Assembly: GCA_046329195.1 (NCBI GenBank)
Contig: JAXLVB010000001.1
Coordinates: 2,356,001 to 2,420,000, forward strand
Reading direction: 5' to 3'
Source of the DNA: JAXLVB01 sp046329195
Lineage (GTDB): Bacteria > Bacteroidota > Bacteroidia > Cytophagales > Spirosomataceae
DNA length: 64,000 nucleotides
Position 1 is the stretch's first letter; each line of letters opens with the position of its first letter. Below are positions 50,759-59,823 of the stretch, piece after piece. The notes under the pieces are model-generated. The model made no database searches and was not told the DNA's origin. It was given only the letters and a program-made list of their open reading frames with translations. The position numbers and the translations under genes are program-made.

Positions 50759-51601
50759 ATGCTACTACGAGTTCAGCATCAGATTCTTTATGCCTATAGC
50801 GAACCCGTGACGCTGGACCCGCACGTGTTGTACTTGTATCCACGAACGTCGCCGTTTGTGGAAGTCACCCAGTTTGAACTGCTGATAGAACCTCAACCCT
50901 CGCTCTTGGTGCGCAACCTTGATGCCGAAGGAAACACGCAATACATAACATATTATCAAGGTCTCACCACCAACTTGAGTATTTCGATGGTCGTCACTGT
51001 TCGAAACACCCTGACCAATCCGTTTGAGTTTATTTTGTATCCTTTTTCGGCACAAAACCTGCCTTTTAGCTACGAAGAGACGCTAAAATCAAGCCTTCAT
51101 CAGTACCTTACTAAAGAAGGGGTAACGGCGATGGTAGAGCAATTTGCTCGACAAATTGCCTCAAAAGCCAAATGGAACACACTTCGGTTTTTGCTGGAAC
51201 TCAATCAGCATATTCGAGAGAATTTTAGTTACGAAATTCGAGATGAAGGTGCCCCCAAACCTGCCGAATACACCCTACGACTACGGAAAGGTTCATGCAG
51301 AGACTTTGTGGTACTTTTTATGGCAGTTTGTAGAGCAGTAGGTGTTGCGGCTCGTTTTGTGAGTGGGTATCATTATGGCAATGCCGATGAGGTACATTAC
51401 TTACACGCCTGGGCCGAAGTCTATTTGCCTGGAGCAGGTTGGAGAGGCTATGACCCCACTCAAAATTGCCTCACTGCCCACACTCATATTCCGTTAGCAG
51501 CGGCAGCACAACCAGAGCAAGTAACACCCGTAGCAGGTGTGTATAGAGGACAAGCTCGCTCTAACATGCTGACAACCTTGAGGGTTTTAGAACTTTCCTA
51601 A
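50759..51601 (+). CDS. Transglutaminase-like cysteine peptidase family protein
   Basis: 280 residues. An N-terminal beta domain (LRVQHQILYAYSEPVTLDPHVLYLYPR) is followed by a papain-like transglutaminase core with Cys180 (RKGSCRDFVVLFMA), His216 (YLHAWAEVYLPGAGWRGYDPT) and Asp232. The triad is complete. Such proteins act as amidases, ligases or peptidases and co-occur with alpha-E, ATP-grasp and Anbu proteins; here the gene starts 42 nt after the Anbu stop. The ATG at 50759 was chosen over a TTG 6 nt upstream. Confidence 0.9.
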   Translation: MLLRVQHQILYAYSEPVTLDPHVLYLYPRTSPFVEVTQFELLIEPQPSLLVRNLDAEGNTQYITYYQGLTTNLSISMVVTVRNTLTNPFEFILYPFSAQNLPFSYEETLKSSLHQYLTKEGVTAMVEQFARQIASKAKWNTLRFLLELNQHIRENFSYEIRDEGAPKPAEYTLRLRKGSCRDFVVLFMAVCRAVGVAARFVSGYHYGNADEVHYLHAWAEVYLPGAGWRGYDPTQNCLTAHTHIPLAAAAQPEQVTPVAGVYRGQARSNMLTTLRVLELS

Positions 51602-51939
51602 CAATCGTTAGAAGTGTATGAACTAAATCGAGCCGAAAATCCGTTATCACTTCACCGACTTAGAGGTAGCGAGGTAGGCATCTTCGAAAAGTTGCGGAAA
51701 ACCCAACTCTTTGTGTACCTTTATGCTGGTTTGAGAATTGTACAAAGAAAATGACTTGCTAATGCGTTGATAATCAATTGTTATTGTCTGTTGTTAGTTA
51801 GGGTATTACATCAACTATCTCAAACCCCCGAATGTAATTACGTTCAAAACTATATAAAACGTACATATAGCTGATAGCCATACCGCCAATAGCTAATAGC
51901 CTAACCCTTTCTTTCTGTAAAATATAATAACCTGAAGAC
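51602..51939. other. Gene-free interval before glmM
   Basis: 338 nt, AT-rich toward glmM. No hairpin terminator and no gene are seen. TACCTTTA at about 51715-51722 is a poor promoter match. Confidence 0.35.
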
Positions 51940-53334
51940 GTGACGCTCATTAAATCTATTTCTGGAATCCGAGGGACAATCGGTGGAGGACCCGGCGACG
52001 CTTTTACCCCTCTGGACATCGTAAAATTCACATCAGCTTTTGCTACATGGCTTAAAACCCAATCTCCTCAGAACAACAAGATTGTGATAGGTAGAGACGC
52101 TCGCCTTTCGGGCGAGATGGTTGCCAAGATTGTCTCTGGGACACTCCAAGCTGTTGGGTTTCATGTGATAGACTTGGGTCTTTCGACTACGCCAACGGTT
52201 GAGTTTGCCGTGCCACTCGAAGAGGCCGCAGGAGGTATTATCTTGACAGCCAGCCACAACCCGATTCAATGGAATGCCCTGAAACTTCTTAATAGTCAAG
52301 GTGAGTTTATTTCGGCTCAAGATGGTGCCGACGTGCTGACCATTGTTGAAAATGAAACCTTTGAGTTTGCCGAAGTCCGTAAGCTAGGTTCTTACCAGCA
52401 GAAAGACGACTATATTCAGCGACACATCGAACATGTCTTGTCGTTGGCCTTGGTAGATAAGGCTGCCATTGAAGCTAAAAACTTCAGAATAGTGGTAGAT
52501 GCGGTGAATTCGACGGGTGGGATAGCCGTACCCATGTTGCTAGAAGCATTGGGTGTGCAAACCATCAAAAAAATCAACTGCGAACCTACCGGAAACTTTG
52601 CACATAACCCCGAACCACTGCCCGAAAACCTCACCGAGATATGCCGAACCTTGCAGGCTGGTGACTATGATTTGGGTATTGTGGTGGACCCTGATGTGGA
52701 CCGACTCGCATTTATTTGTGAAGATGGAGAAGCCTTTGGCGAAGAATACACCCTAGTGGCTGTGGCCGATTATGTGCTTAAAAACCAACCAGGAAACACA
52801 GTTTCTAACTTGTCTTCGACGGTGGCGCTTCGAGACGTAACACAAAAGCATGGCGGACAACATACCGCTGCTGCCGTGGGTGAGGTAAATGTAGTTGAGC
52901 GAATGAAGGCCGTAAACGCCGTCATTGGAGGCGAAGGCAATGGGGGAGTCATCTATCCAGCGTCGCACTACGGACGTGATGCCCTTGTAGGTATTGCCTT
53001 GTTTTTGACGCATTTGGCCAAGTTTGGGAAGTCCATTTCGATTTTGAGGCGGACGTATCCAAGTTATTTTATCTCGAAAAATAAGATTGAACTCACTTCT
53101 GATATAAACGTTGATGAGGTATTAGTAAAAATTCAACAAAAATATGCCAAGCAACCTATCAATACCGAAGATGGTGTCAAGATAGAATTTGGTCAAGAAT
53201 GGGTACACCTGCGCAAATCAAACACAGAGCCCATTATTCGTATTTATTCGGAGTCAGATTTTATGGCCAAGGCCGATAATCTGGCCAACAAAATCATTAG
53301 TGATATTAAAGAGGTAATTACCCGTAAAAGCTGA
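51940..53334 (+). CDS. glmM: Phosphoglucosamine mutase
   Basis: 464 residues; converts glucosamine-6-phosphate to glucosamine-1-phosphate. Phosphoserine loop TASHNP with Ser105, Mg-binding loop DPDVDRLAF, sugar-binding loop GEGNGGVIYP and phosphate-binding tail RKSNTEPIIRIYSES are all intact. The opening SISGIRGTIGG is the family N-terminus, which fixes the start at a GTG (51940), since no ATG fits. With glmS at 7761 it covers two steps to UDP-GlcNAc. Phosphomannomutase is the main alternative label, but the TASHNPIQWNALK sequence favours GlmM. A terminator follows. Confidence 0.9.
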   Translation: MTLIKSISGIRGTIGGGPGDAFTPLDIVKFTSAFATWLKTQSPQNNKIVIGRDARLSGEMVAKIVSGTLQAVGFHVIDLGLSTTPTVEFAVPLEEAAGGIILTASHNPIQWNALKLLNSQGEFISAQDGADVLTIVENETFEFAEVRKLGSYQQKDDYIQRHIEHVLSLALVDKAAIEAKNFRIVVDAVNSTGGIAVPMLLEALGVQTIKKINCEPTGNFAHNPEPLPENLTEICRTLQAGDYDLGIVVDPDVDRLAFICEDGEAFGEEYTLVAVADYVLKNQPGNTVSNLSSTVALRDVTQKHGGQHTAAAVGEVNVVERMKAVNAVIGGEGNGGVIYPASHYGRDALVGIALFLTHLAKFGKSISILRRTYPSYFISKNKIELTSDINVDEVLVKIQQKYAKQPINTEDGVKIEFGQEWVHLRKSNTEPIIRIYSESDFMAKADNLANKIISDIKEVITRKS

Positions 53335-53365
53335 GATTCGTAGGCTGTTTGGGGCGTATGTTTGC

Positions 53366-53405
53366 AAACCCAAAAACCTCCCCACAGGGAAGTTTTTGGG
53401 TTTTT
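53366..53405 (+). terminator. Intrinsic terminator after glmM
   Basis: AAACCCAAAAAC (53366-53377) pairs with GTTTTTGGGTTT (53392-53403), with an inner TCCC/GGGA stem and a following T run. Confidence 0.88.
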
Positions 53406-53533
53406 AACTAATCAACGAATACACAAGGCTGTTGAGATTATTATTTATCAATTTACCTACTTTTCAAAGTGTTGATTATTAATTAGTTAGCATTGTTTTG
53501 GGCTTAGTAACCAATAACGAACCAGAAAGTTTG

Positions 53534-53541
53534 TACCTTTG
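53534..53541 (+). promoter_or_regulatory. -7 element of the cysteine desulfurase promoter
   Basis: TACCTTTG, a perfect TAnnTTTG match, 31 nt before the ATG at 53573. No clear -33 TTTG at the right distance. Confidence 0.5.
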
Positions 53542-53572
53542 TGCCACTTTTCACAAACTCATTGACTTCATC

Positions 53573-54727
53573 ATGAATCGTATTTATCTGGACAATGCTG
53601 CTACTACTCCTATGGACGAGGCGGTTTTGGAGGCAATGCTGCCTCTGATGCGAGAGCAGTTTGGAAACCCTTCGTCTATTCACTGGCATGGCCGCCAAGT
53701 GAAGTCGGCCTTAGAAAAAGCTCGCAAAAAAGTAGCCGAATTACTTAATGCAGCGCCTGCTGAGATTTTCTTTACGTCGGGGGGGACAGAAGCTGATAAT
53801 ACAGCGATTCGGAATTCGATAGAAGCCTTCGGGTTGACACATGCCATCAGTGCTCGTACCGAACACCACGCCGTTACGCACACGCTTGAGTTCTTAGAAA
53901 AGCAAGGTAAAATCAAACTCAGTTGGGTGGAGTTAGACGACAAAGGCCATGTGCAACTTGACCACTTAAAACAACTCTTGGCCGAAAATCCCCGTTCGTT
54001 GGTTTCGTTAATGCACGGCAATAACGAAATTGGGAACCTACTTGACCTCCAACAAGTAGCTGACCTCTGCGCAGAATATAATGCTATTTTTCACTCCGAC
54101 ACTGTGCAAACAATGGGGCACTATCGGCATGATTTACAGCAAATTAAGGCTAATTTTATAGTGGGAGCGGGGCATAAATTTCACGGCCCCAAGGGCGTTG
54201 GCTTTTTGTACATCAGCTCTCAATCAAAAATTCATCCGTTCATTCATGGTGGCTCGCAAGAGCGCAACATGCGGGGCGGCACCGAGAACATCTACGGTAT
54301 TATTGGTATAGCCAAAGCCCTTGAGATTGCCTATACTGGTATGGACGAGCACCGCCACCACATTGAACAACTGAAGCGTCGTATGATTGCACAACTTCAA
54401 GAACGAATAGAAGGGGTGCGTTTCAATGGCGATTCGGCCAACCTGGAGCGCAGCCTCTACACGGTGTTGAACGTAAGCTTACCGCCCTCAAACGATGGCG
54501 ACATGCTATTGTTTAATTTAGATATTGCCAAAATTTCAGCATCGGGAGGCTCTGCTTGCAGCAGTGGCTCCGATGTAGGATCGCACGTACTCAATGCACT
54601 CAACGTGGACCCTCGCCGAGCCAACGTGCGCTTTTCGTTTAGTAAATACAACACTGCTGACGAGATTGACCACGTAGTCAACGTACTGGCAGGCATGTAT
54701 GCTGCTAAAGCCGTAGCTGCCTTATAG
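53573..54727 (+). CDS. Cysteine desulfurase (NifS/IscS type)
   Basis: A 384-residue PLP enzyme that takes sulfur from cysteine for Fe-S clusters or thio-cofactors. It begins IYLDNAATTPMDE. FTSGGTEADNTAI is the cofactor-phosphate region, TEHHAVTHTLE stacks on PLP, and GAGHKFHGPKGVGFLY carries the Schiff-base Lys202. SASGGSACSSGS carries the catalytic Cys329 on the mobile loop. The Cys loop length and SACSSGS sequence are class I-like (NifS/IscS). No iscU or suf genes are near. The ATG at 53573 was chosen because the conserved start follows immediately. The last 6 nt overlap the convergent lipoprotein gene. Confidence 0.93.
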   Translation: MNRIYLDNAATTPMDEAVLEAMLPLMREQFGNPSSIHWHGRQVKSALEKARKKVAELLNAAPAEIFFTSGGTEADNTAIRNSIEAFGLTHAISARTEHHAVTHTLEFLEKQGKIKLSWVELDDKGHVQLDHLKQLLAENPRSLVSLMHGNNEIGNLLDLQQVADLCAEYNAIFHSDTVQTMGHYRHDLQQIKANFIVGAGHKFHGPKGVGFLYISSQSKIHPFIHGGSQERNMRGGTENIYGIIGIAKALEIAYTGMDEHRHHIEQLKRRMIAQLQERIEGVRFNGDSANLERSLYTVLNVSLPPSNDGDMLLFNLDIAKISASGGSACSSGSDVGSHVLNALNVDPRRANVRFSFSKYNTADEIDHVVNVLAGMYAAKAVAAL

Positions 54728-55078
54728 TTTTTTGATTGCTTTGATTTCGATTTCGTCCAGCGTTTCTTTTCTGCCCCAACCGCAGTTGATGGTAGTCTTG
54801 CGGTTGGTAGGTTGATAACTTACCGAAACATTTTGCGAGAAAACACCAAACTGGAATCCTCCTTGCTGATCTACATACGACTGAATGATAGACAAGGAGG
54901 ACTCATTGGGTGCATAGCTCACCGCCGCATCTCGGCGAAGGGTTAGCGTCCAATCACAACCATCTACATACAGCATGTGACTCAACAGGGCTTCATCTTG
55001 TTGAGTAGGGGTCACGTCGTTGATACCGCACGACCAACCGACCATCATTAAGCTAATAAATACAGAGAAACGTTTCAT
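54722..55078 (-). CDS. Hypothetical small lipoprotein
   Basis: 118 residues with a lipoprotein signal peptide (MKRFSVFISLMMVGWSC; lipobox GWSC, Cys17). The mature part is a small beta-rich domain with two further Cys (DGCDWTLTL and TTINCGWGR) that could pair. I do not recognise a family. The hydrophilic tail KETLDEIEIKAIKKL is helical. It is convergent with, and overlaps by 6 nt, the cysteine desulfurase gene. Confidence 0.7.
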   Translation of the reverse strand: MKRFSVFISLMMVGWSCGINDVTPTQQDEALLSHMLYVDGCDWTLTLRRDAAVSYAPNESSLSIIQSYVDQQGGFQFGVFSQNVSVSYQPTNRKTTINCGWGRKETLDEIEIKAIKKL

Positions 55079-55206
55079 GGCAGTTTTTTTTACTATAGAC
55101 CACCGGATGGGGTAAAACGTTGGAAACGAATGAAAACTACTGCATAAAAATACAACCGAAAAATAAAGTTTACTATACTGACTAAGTAGAGAATATATTA
55201 TTTATT

Positions 55207-55230
55207 TACATTTGTTCACTGATTAGTGAA
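55207..55230 (+). promoter_or_regulatory. Promoter -7 element and small palindrome upstream of adhesin 3
   Basis: TACATTTG (55207-55214) matches TAnnTTTG. It is followed directly by the 16-bp palindrome TTCACT-GATT-AGTGAA (55215-55230) over the expected start site, 34 nt before the ATG. Unlike adhesins 1 and 2, no 21-bp repeats or leader RNA are present. Confidence 0.4.
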
Positions 55231-55263
55231 ATTTTGGTAAGTGTAACGTTAACTAATTACATT

Positions 55264-58200
55264 ATGAAAAACAGTTTATTATTCAAATCTATCTTCCTAT
55301 TAGTTTGGGGAATGTTTGGAGCGCTTGGGTCGTATGGGCAAGGGACTTGTACAATAGCTATTACTGTAACATCTCCTGTTTCAGGTAATGTAGTATGCAC
55401 AGGAGAAACGATTGCTTTCAGTGCTTCTTCTACAGGAGGAGCTGCTCAGTATAGTTGGTCTGGGCCGAATGGCTTTACTGCCTCGAGTACAAAAACACCT
55501 TCGCTGACGGCAACAAGTACAAGCTACACAGGTACTTATGTTGCAACTCGCACTACGGGTACTTGTACAGTAACTACCTCTACTTCTATTTCGGTAAATC
55601 AAGGGCCTACTTTATCTATTTTAGTAGATAATGCAACCCCTTGTGCCGGCACTACGATCAATCTAACCGCCGGAACGGGAGATTCTTTTTCTTGGTCTAA
55701 AACAGGGCAAGGTACGTTTGGCTCAACCACGGCATCACCTACTACTTTTGCGATTAATAGTGCTGGTTCTGGTCAGTACAAGTTTAGTGTTACTGCTTCG
55801 ACTACAGGGAATGGCTGTACTGCATCAACTTCTGCTGCTATTAATGTCACGGCTGCTCCAACCACCACTATTTCTATCAGCAATACGAGTCCCTGCCCTG
55901 GGTCGAGTATTAATTTATCAACAGTGACAGACCCTAACTATACCTATGCATGGGCTACTAGTAAAGGAACATCGCAAGGCACTTTTGTTTCAACAAGTGC
56001 TTCGCCGGCTGTATATAACTTTACGGATGCGGCTACAGGAACGTTTAGGTATAGCGTAACACTTTCTAACACAGTGAATAGTTGTACCGCTTCGGCTAGT
56101 AGTAGTGTGTCACCATTGGCAGCGCCAGCAGTGGTAATCACGGCGAGCTCGAGTGCGCAGTATGCGTGTGGAAGTATCAGTTTAGATGCAGGGACGGGTC
56201 AAAGTGGTTACAGTTGGGGCGCAAGCGGAACGGGGAGTTTCAGCGATGCAGCAGCCAACCCGACGGTATTTGTACCGACAGGAAGTGGTACGTACAGTTT
56301 CACGGTATCAGTAACAGGCACAAACGGCTGTACCTCTACATCAACGACATCGGTATCAGTGTCTAAGATAGCGATAACAGCAAGTAACACCAGCCCGTGT
56401 CCAGGTTCGACGATAAACTTGACGGCAACGCCAGATGCGAACTTTAGTTATTCGTGGGCAGCCAACAAAGCCAATCAAGGGAGTTTTAGTTCGACGACCG
56501 CCTCACCGACGACATTTACGTTTACGAATGCAGCATCAGGACGGTTTAGTTATAGCGTTACGGTGAGTAACACCATCAACAGTTGCACAGCCAGTGCGAC
56601 AGCAACGATCTCGCCATTGGCAGCGCCGGCGGTGGTAATCACGGCGAGTTCTAGTGCGCAGTATGAGTGTGGAAGTATCAGCTTAGATGCAGGGACGGGT
56701 CAGAGTGGTTACAGTTGGGGCGCAAGCGGAACGGGGAGTTTCAGCGATGCAGCAGCCAACCCGACGGTATTTGTACCGACAGGAAGTGGTACGTACAGTT
56801 TTACGGTATCAGTAACAGGTACAAATGGCTGTACCTCTACATCAACGACGTCGGTATCGGTGTCTAAGATAGCGATAACAGCAAGTAACACAAGCCCGTG
56901 TCCAGGTTCGACGATAGACTTGACGGCAACGCCAGATGCGAACTTTAGTTATTCGTGGGCAGCCAACAAAGCCAATCAAGGGAGTTTTAGTTCGACGACC
57001 GCCTCACCGACGACATTTACGTTTACGAATGCAGCGACAGGACGGTTTAGTTATAGTGTTACAGTGAGTAACACCATTAACAGTTGCACCGCCAGTGCGA
57101 CAGCAACGATCTCGCCATTGGCAGCGCCGGCGGTAGGGGCCACAGTGGTCAATACGGGAACGGTATATGTATGCGAGACGATTTCGCTGAGTGGAACTGC
57201 AGGAATGCAAGCATACAATTGGAGCACAAGTAATGCGGGTAGTTTTGCTGATGCAGTGGCCAATCCAGCGGTATTTTCGCCAACAGCCTCAGGCAGTCAT
57301 ACTTTTTCGTTGACGGTAACAGATACCAATGGGTGTACGGCATCAGGTACTACGTCGGTAAGTGTAGCATCAGCACAGATAAGTGTGAGTAATACGAGTC
57401 CGTGCCCAGGTACAAGTATTAATTTGACCGCTTTACCAAGTGGGATGAATTATGCATGGGTGACTAACAGGGGAGCTGGTCAAGGGAGTTTTAGTTCAAC
57501 GAGTATATCACCGACAATTTACACGTTTACAGATGCTGCCACAGGAACCTTCCGATACAGTGTAACGCTTTCTAACACAGTGAATAGTTGTACCGCTACA
57601 ACGAGCACAAGTTTGGCACCTTTGGCAGCACCAACCGCTGGTGCTACTATTACGAATAGCGCCTCGGTGTCGGTTTGCGAAACCATTTCATTAAGTGCCA
57701 ATGCAGGTATGCAATCATATACTTGGGCCACTAACAAAGCAGGAAGTTTTGCAGATGCCTCTGCCAATCCAGCAATATTCTCTCCTACCACGTCAGGTAG
57801 TCATACTTTTTCGTTGACGGTAACAGATACAAATGGATGTACAGCCACAGGGACTACGTCTGTGTCGGTACAAGGAGCGCACATTAACATAAGTAATACA
57901 ACACCTTGCCCAGGGACGAGTATAGACTTGACGGCTACGCCAAGCGGCTTGACCTACCAGTGGGCTACCAACAAGGACAACACACAAGGCTCGTTTACTT
58001 CTACAACAGCCTCGCCTACTGCATACACGTTTACAAGTACAGCATCAGGAAGATTTAGTTATTCGGTTACGGTATCTAATACAGCTAATAGTTGTTCGGC
58101 TACGGTGAGTAGTTCATTATCGGTTGATAGGCCAGTACCTAATATACAAATGAGTACCACATCGGTATATGTTGGAGTGGCGGTTTCATTAACTGCATCA

Positions 58201-59142
58201 GATGGCGTGACTTATTCTTGGCAAGCCAATAAAGCTGGTTCTTTTAGCGATGCGTCGGCGAATCCTACCTTTACGCCTACCAATACAGGTAATTATCGTT
58301 TTAGTGTAACGGTAACTAACTCAAACGGATGTACGGCAACAGACCAATCGGCACTTTTAACGGTACAATCTACGGCGAGTATCAGTATCTCGGTAAGCCC
58401 AACAACAGTATGTACAGGCCAGTCAGTGAGCTTAAGTGCTTCTGCATCGGGAAGCGCCTATTCTTGGGAAGCCTCTGGTGGTACATTTACGAGTACCGTT
58501 AGCAACCCTACCTCATGGAGTAACACGGCGAGCGGTGTAAGTAGTATTACTGTAACTGTAGATTTGGGTGGTGGATTGACGGTATTAGCAACAGCTACCG
58601 TAAGTGTTAGTCCAGACCCAACAACCAGCATAAGTGTGTCGAATTCAAGTATTTGTGCAGGTGGTACCATCAATTTGACAGCATCCAATGGGTCTTCATA
58701 TTCATGGGCGGCTTCATCGGGTACATTTGTCAATAGTGCTGTGAGTCCTTCCATTTGGAATTCGGCAGGAGTAGGAGGGGTCTCATTTACGGTCACTATT
58801 GCCAATTCGGCAGGCTGTACGGCCACTGCAAGCACTACAGCAACGGTTAATGCCAATCCTACCGCTAGTATATCAGTGTCAAGCAGTTCGGTATGTGCGG
58901 GTACGGTAGTGTCGTTGACAGCAAGTGGTGGAGATAGCTATGCTTGGAGTAATACAGGAGGAGGTACGTTTGAGAGTTCAACCAATCCAGCCACGTTTAG
59001 TTCTAATGTAGCAGGGGGCTATAGTTTCTCTGTAACAGTGACTAATGCAGCTAGTTGTACAGCTTCTACTAGTGTGAGTGTTACAGTAAATACACAGCCA
59101 ACGGCTAGTATTAGTGTACCTATTGGCCGGGTAAAACGATAA
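55264..59142 (+). CDS. Giant Ig-repeat T9SS surface protein (adhesin 3), 5' part
   Basis: 1292 residues with a signal peptide (MKNSLLFKSIFLLVWGMFGA, then LGSYGQ). The rest is about fifteen tandem Ig/PKD-like units of roughly 80 residues, most with a Cys near the start (VCTGET, PCPGSTINLTA, ICAGGTINLTA) and another near the end (GCTASTS, SCTASAT), probably one disulfide each. The frame ends prematurely (TISVPIGRVKR, stop) at a 10-nt deletion relative to the next 483-bp repeat. Beyond it the repeats and a sorting domain continue in another frame to 62012. No HTCS is adjacent. Probably a cell-surface adhesin; no enzymatic motif is visible. Confidence 0.82.
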   Translation: MKNSLLFKSIFLLVWGMFGALGSYGQGTCTIAITVTSPVSGNVVCTGETIAFSASSTGGAAQYSWSGPNGFTASSTKTPSLTATSTSYTGTYVATRTTGTCTVTTSTSISVNQGPTLSILVDNATPCAGTTINLTAGTGDSFSWSKTGQGTFGSTTASPTTFAINSAGSGQYKFSVTASTTGNGCTASTSAAINVTAAPTTTISISNTSPCPGSSINLSTVTDPNYTYAWATSKGTSQGTFVSTSASPAVYNFTDAATGTFRYSVTLSNTVNSCTASASSSVSPLAAPAVVITASSSAQYACGSISLDAGTGQSGYSWGASGTGSFSDAAANPTVFVPTGSGTYSFTVSVTGTNGCTSTSTTSVSVSKIAITASNTSPCPGSTINLTATPDANFSYSWAANKANQGSFSSTTASPTTFTFTNAASGRFSYSVTVSNTINSCTASATATISPLAAPAVVITASSSAQYECGSISLDAGTGQSGYSWGASGTGSFSDAAANPTVFVPTGSGTYSFTVSVTGTNGCTSTSTTSVSVSKIAITASNTSPCPGSTIDLTATPDANFSYSWAANKANQGSFSSTTASPTTFTFTNAATGRFSYSVTVSNTINSCTASATATISPLAAPAVGATVVNTGTVYVCETISLSGTAGMQAYNWSTSNAGSFADAVANPAVFSPTASGSHTFSLTVTDTNGCTASGTTSVSVASAQISVSNTSPCPGTSINLTALPSGMNYAWVTNRGAGQGSFSSTSISPTIYTFTDAATGTFRYSVTLSNTVNSCTATTSTSLAPLAAPTAGATITNSASVSVCETISLSANAGMQSYTWATNKAGSFADASANPAIFSPTTSGSHTFSLTVTDTNGCTATGTTSVSVQGAHINISNTTPCPGTSIDLTATPSGLTYQWATNKDNTQGSFTSTTASPTAYTFTSTASGRFSYSVTVSNTANSCSATVSSSLSVDRPVPNIQMSTTSVYVGVAVSLTASDGVTYSWQANKAGSFSDASANPTFTPTNTGNYRFSVTVTNSNGCTATDQSALLTVQSTASISISVSPTTVCTGQSVSLSASASGSAYSWEASGGTFTSTVSNPTSWSNTASGVSSITVTVDLGGGLTVLATATVSVSPDPTTSISVSNSSICAGGTINLTASNGSSYSWAASSGTFVNSAVSPSIWNSAGVGGVSFTVTIANSAGCTATASTTATVNANPTASISVSSSSVCAGTVVSLTASGGDSYAWSNTGGGTFESSTNPATFSSNVAGGYSFSVTVTNAASCTASTSVSVTVNTQPTASISVPIGRVKR
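56126..57127 (+). repeat. 501-bp tandem duplication in adhesin 3
   Basis: Two nearly identical 501-bp units (167 codons, two Ig domains each); GGAAGTATCAG is at 56170 and 56671. Confidence 0.88.
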
Positions 59143-59823
59143 ATTTATCTGCCCCAAGTGGTTATGGAAGTTATTCTTGGAATTATTCTCCAAACAATGG
59201 AAACTTTGCGAGTGAGCTACATAATGCTACATTTAGTACTACCACAGGAGGCAGTTATACATTTAGTGTAACAGTAGCAAGTGGAACTTGTACAGCTACG
59301 GCTACTGCCACTGCTCAGGTAAATACCAGTCCTACAGCTAGTATCGCATTGCCAAGTAATTCGGTGTGTGCGGGTACGGTAGTGTCGTTGACAGCAAGTG
59401 GTGGAGATAGCTATGGTTGGAGTAATACAGGAGGAGGTACGTTTGAGAGTTCAACCAATCCAGCCACGTTTAGTTCTAATGTAGCAGGGGGCTATAGTTT
59501 CTCTGTAACAGTGACTAATGCAGCTAGTTGTACAGCTTCTACTAGTGTGAGTGTTACAGTAAATACACAGCCAACGGCTAGTATTAGTGTACCTATTGGC
59601 CCGTTATGTACGGGTAAAACGATAAATTTATCTGCCCCAAGTGGTTATGGAAGTTATTCTTGGAATTATTCTCCAAACAATGGAAACTTTGCGAGTGAGC
59701 TACATAATGCTACATTTAGTACTACCACAGGAGGTAGTTATGCATTTAGTGTAACAGTAGCAAGTGGAACTTGTACAGCTACGGCTACTGCCACTGCTCA
59801 GGTAAATACCAGTCCTACAGCTA
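58868..59823 (+). repeat. 483-bp tandem duplication in adhesin 3, first copy short by 10 nt
   Basis: The second copy is 483 bp (GTATCGCATTGCC at 59341, AGTATCGCATTGCC again near 59823). The first is 473 bp because GGCCCG...TACGGG became GGCCGGG at 59125-59131. This loss causes the frameshift. Confidence 0.88.

Noticed and set aside
53341..53405. A third REP-like palindrome after glmM
   Set aside because: Only GGGGCGTATG is shared. The pairing here is that of an ordinary terminator, so it was not counted as a copy.
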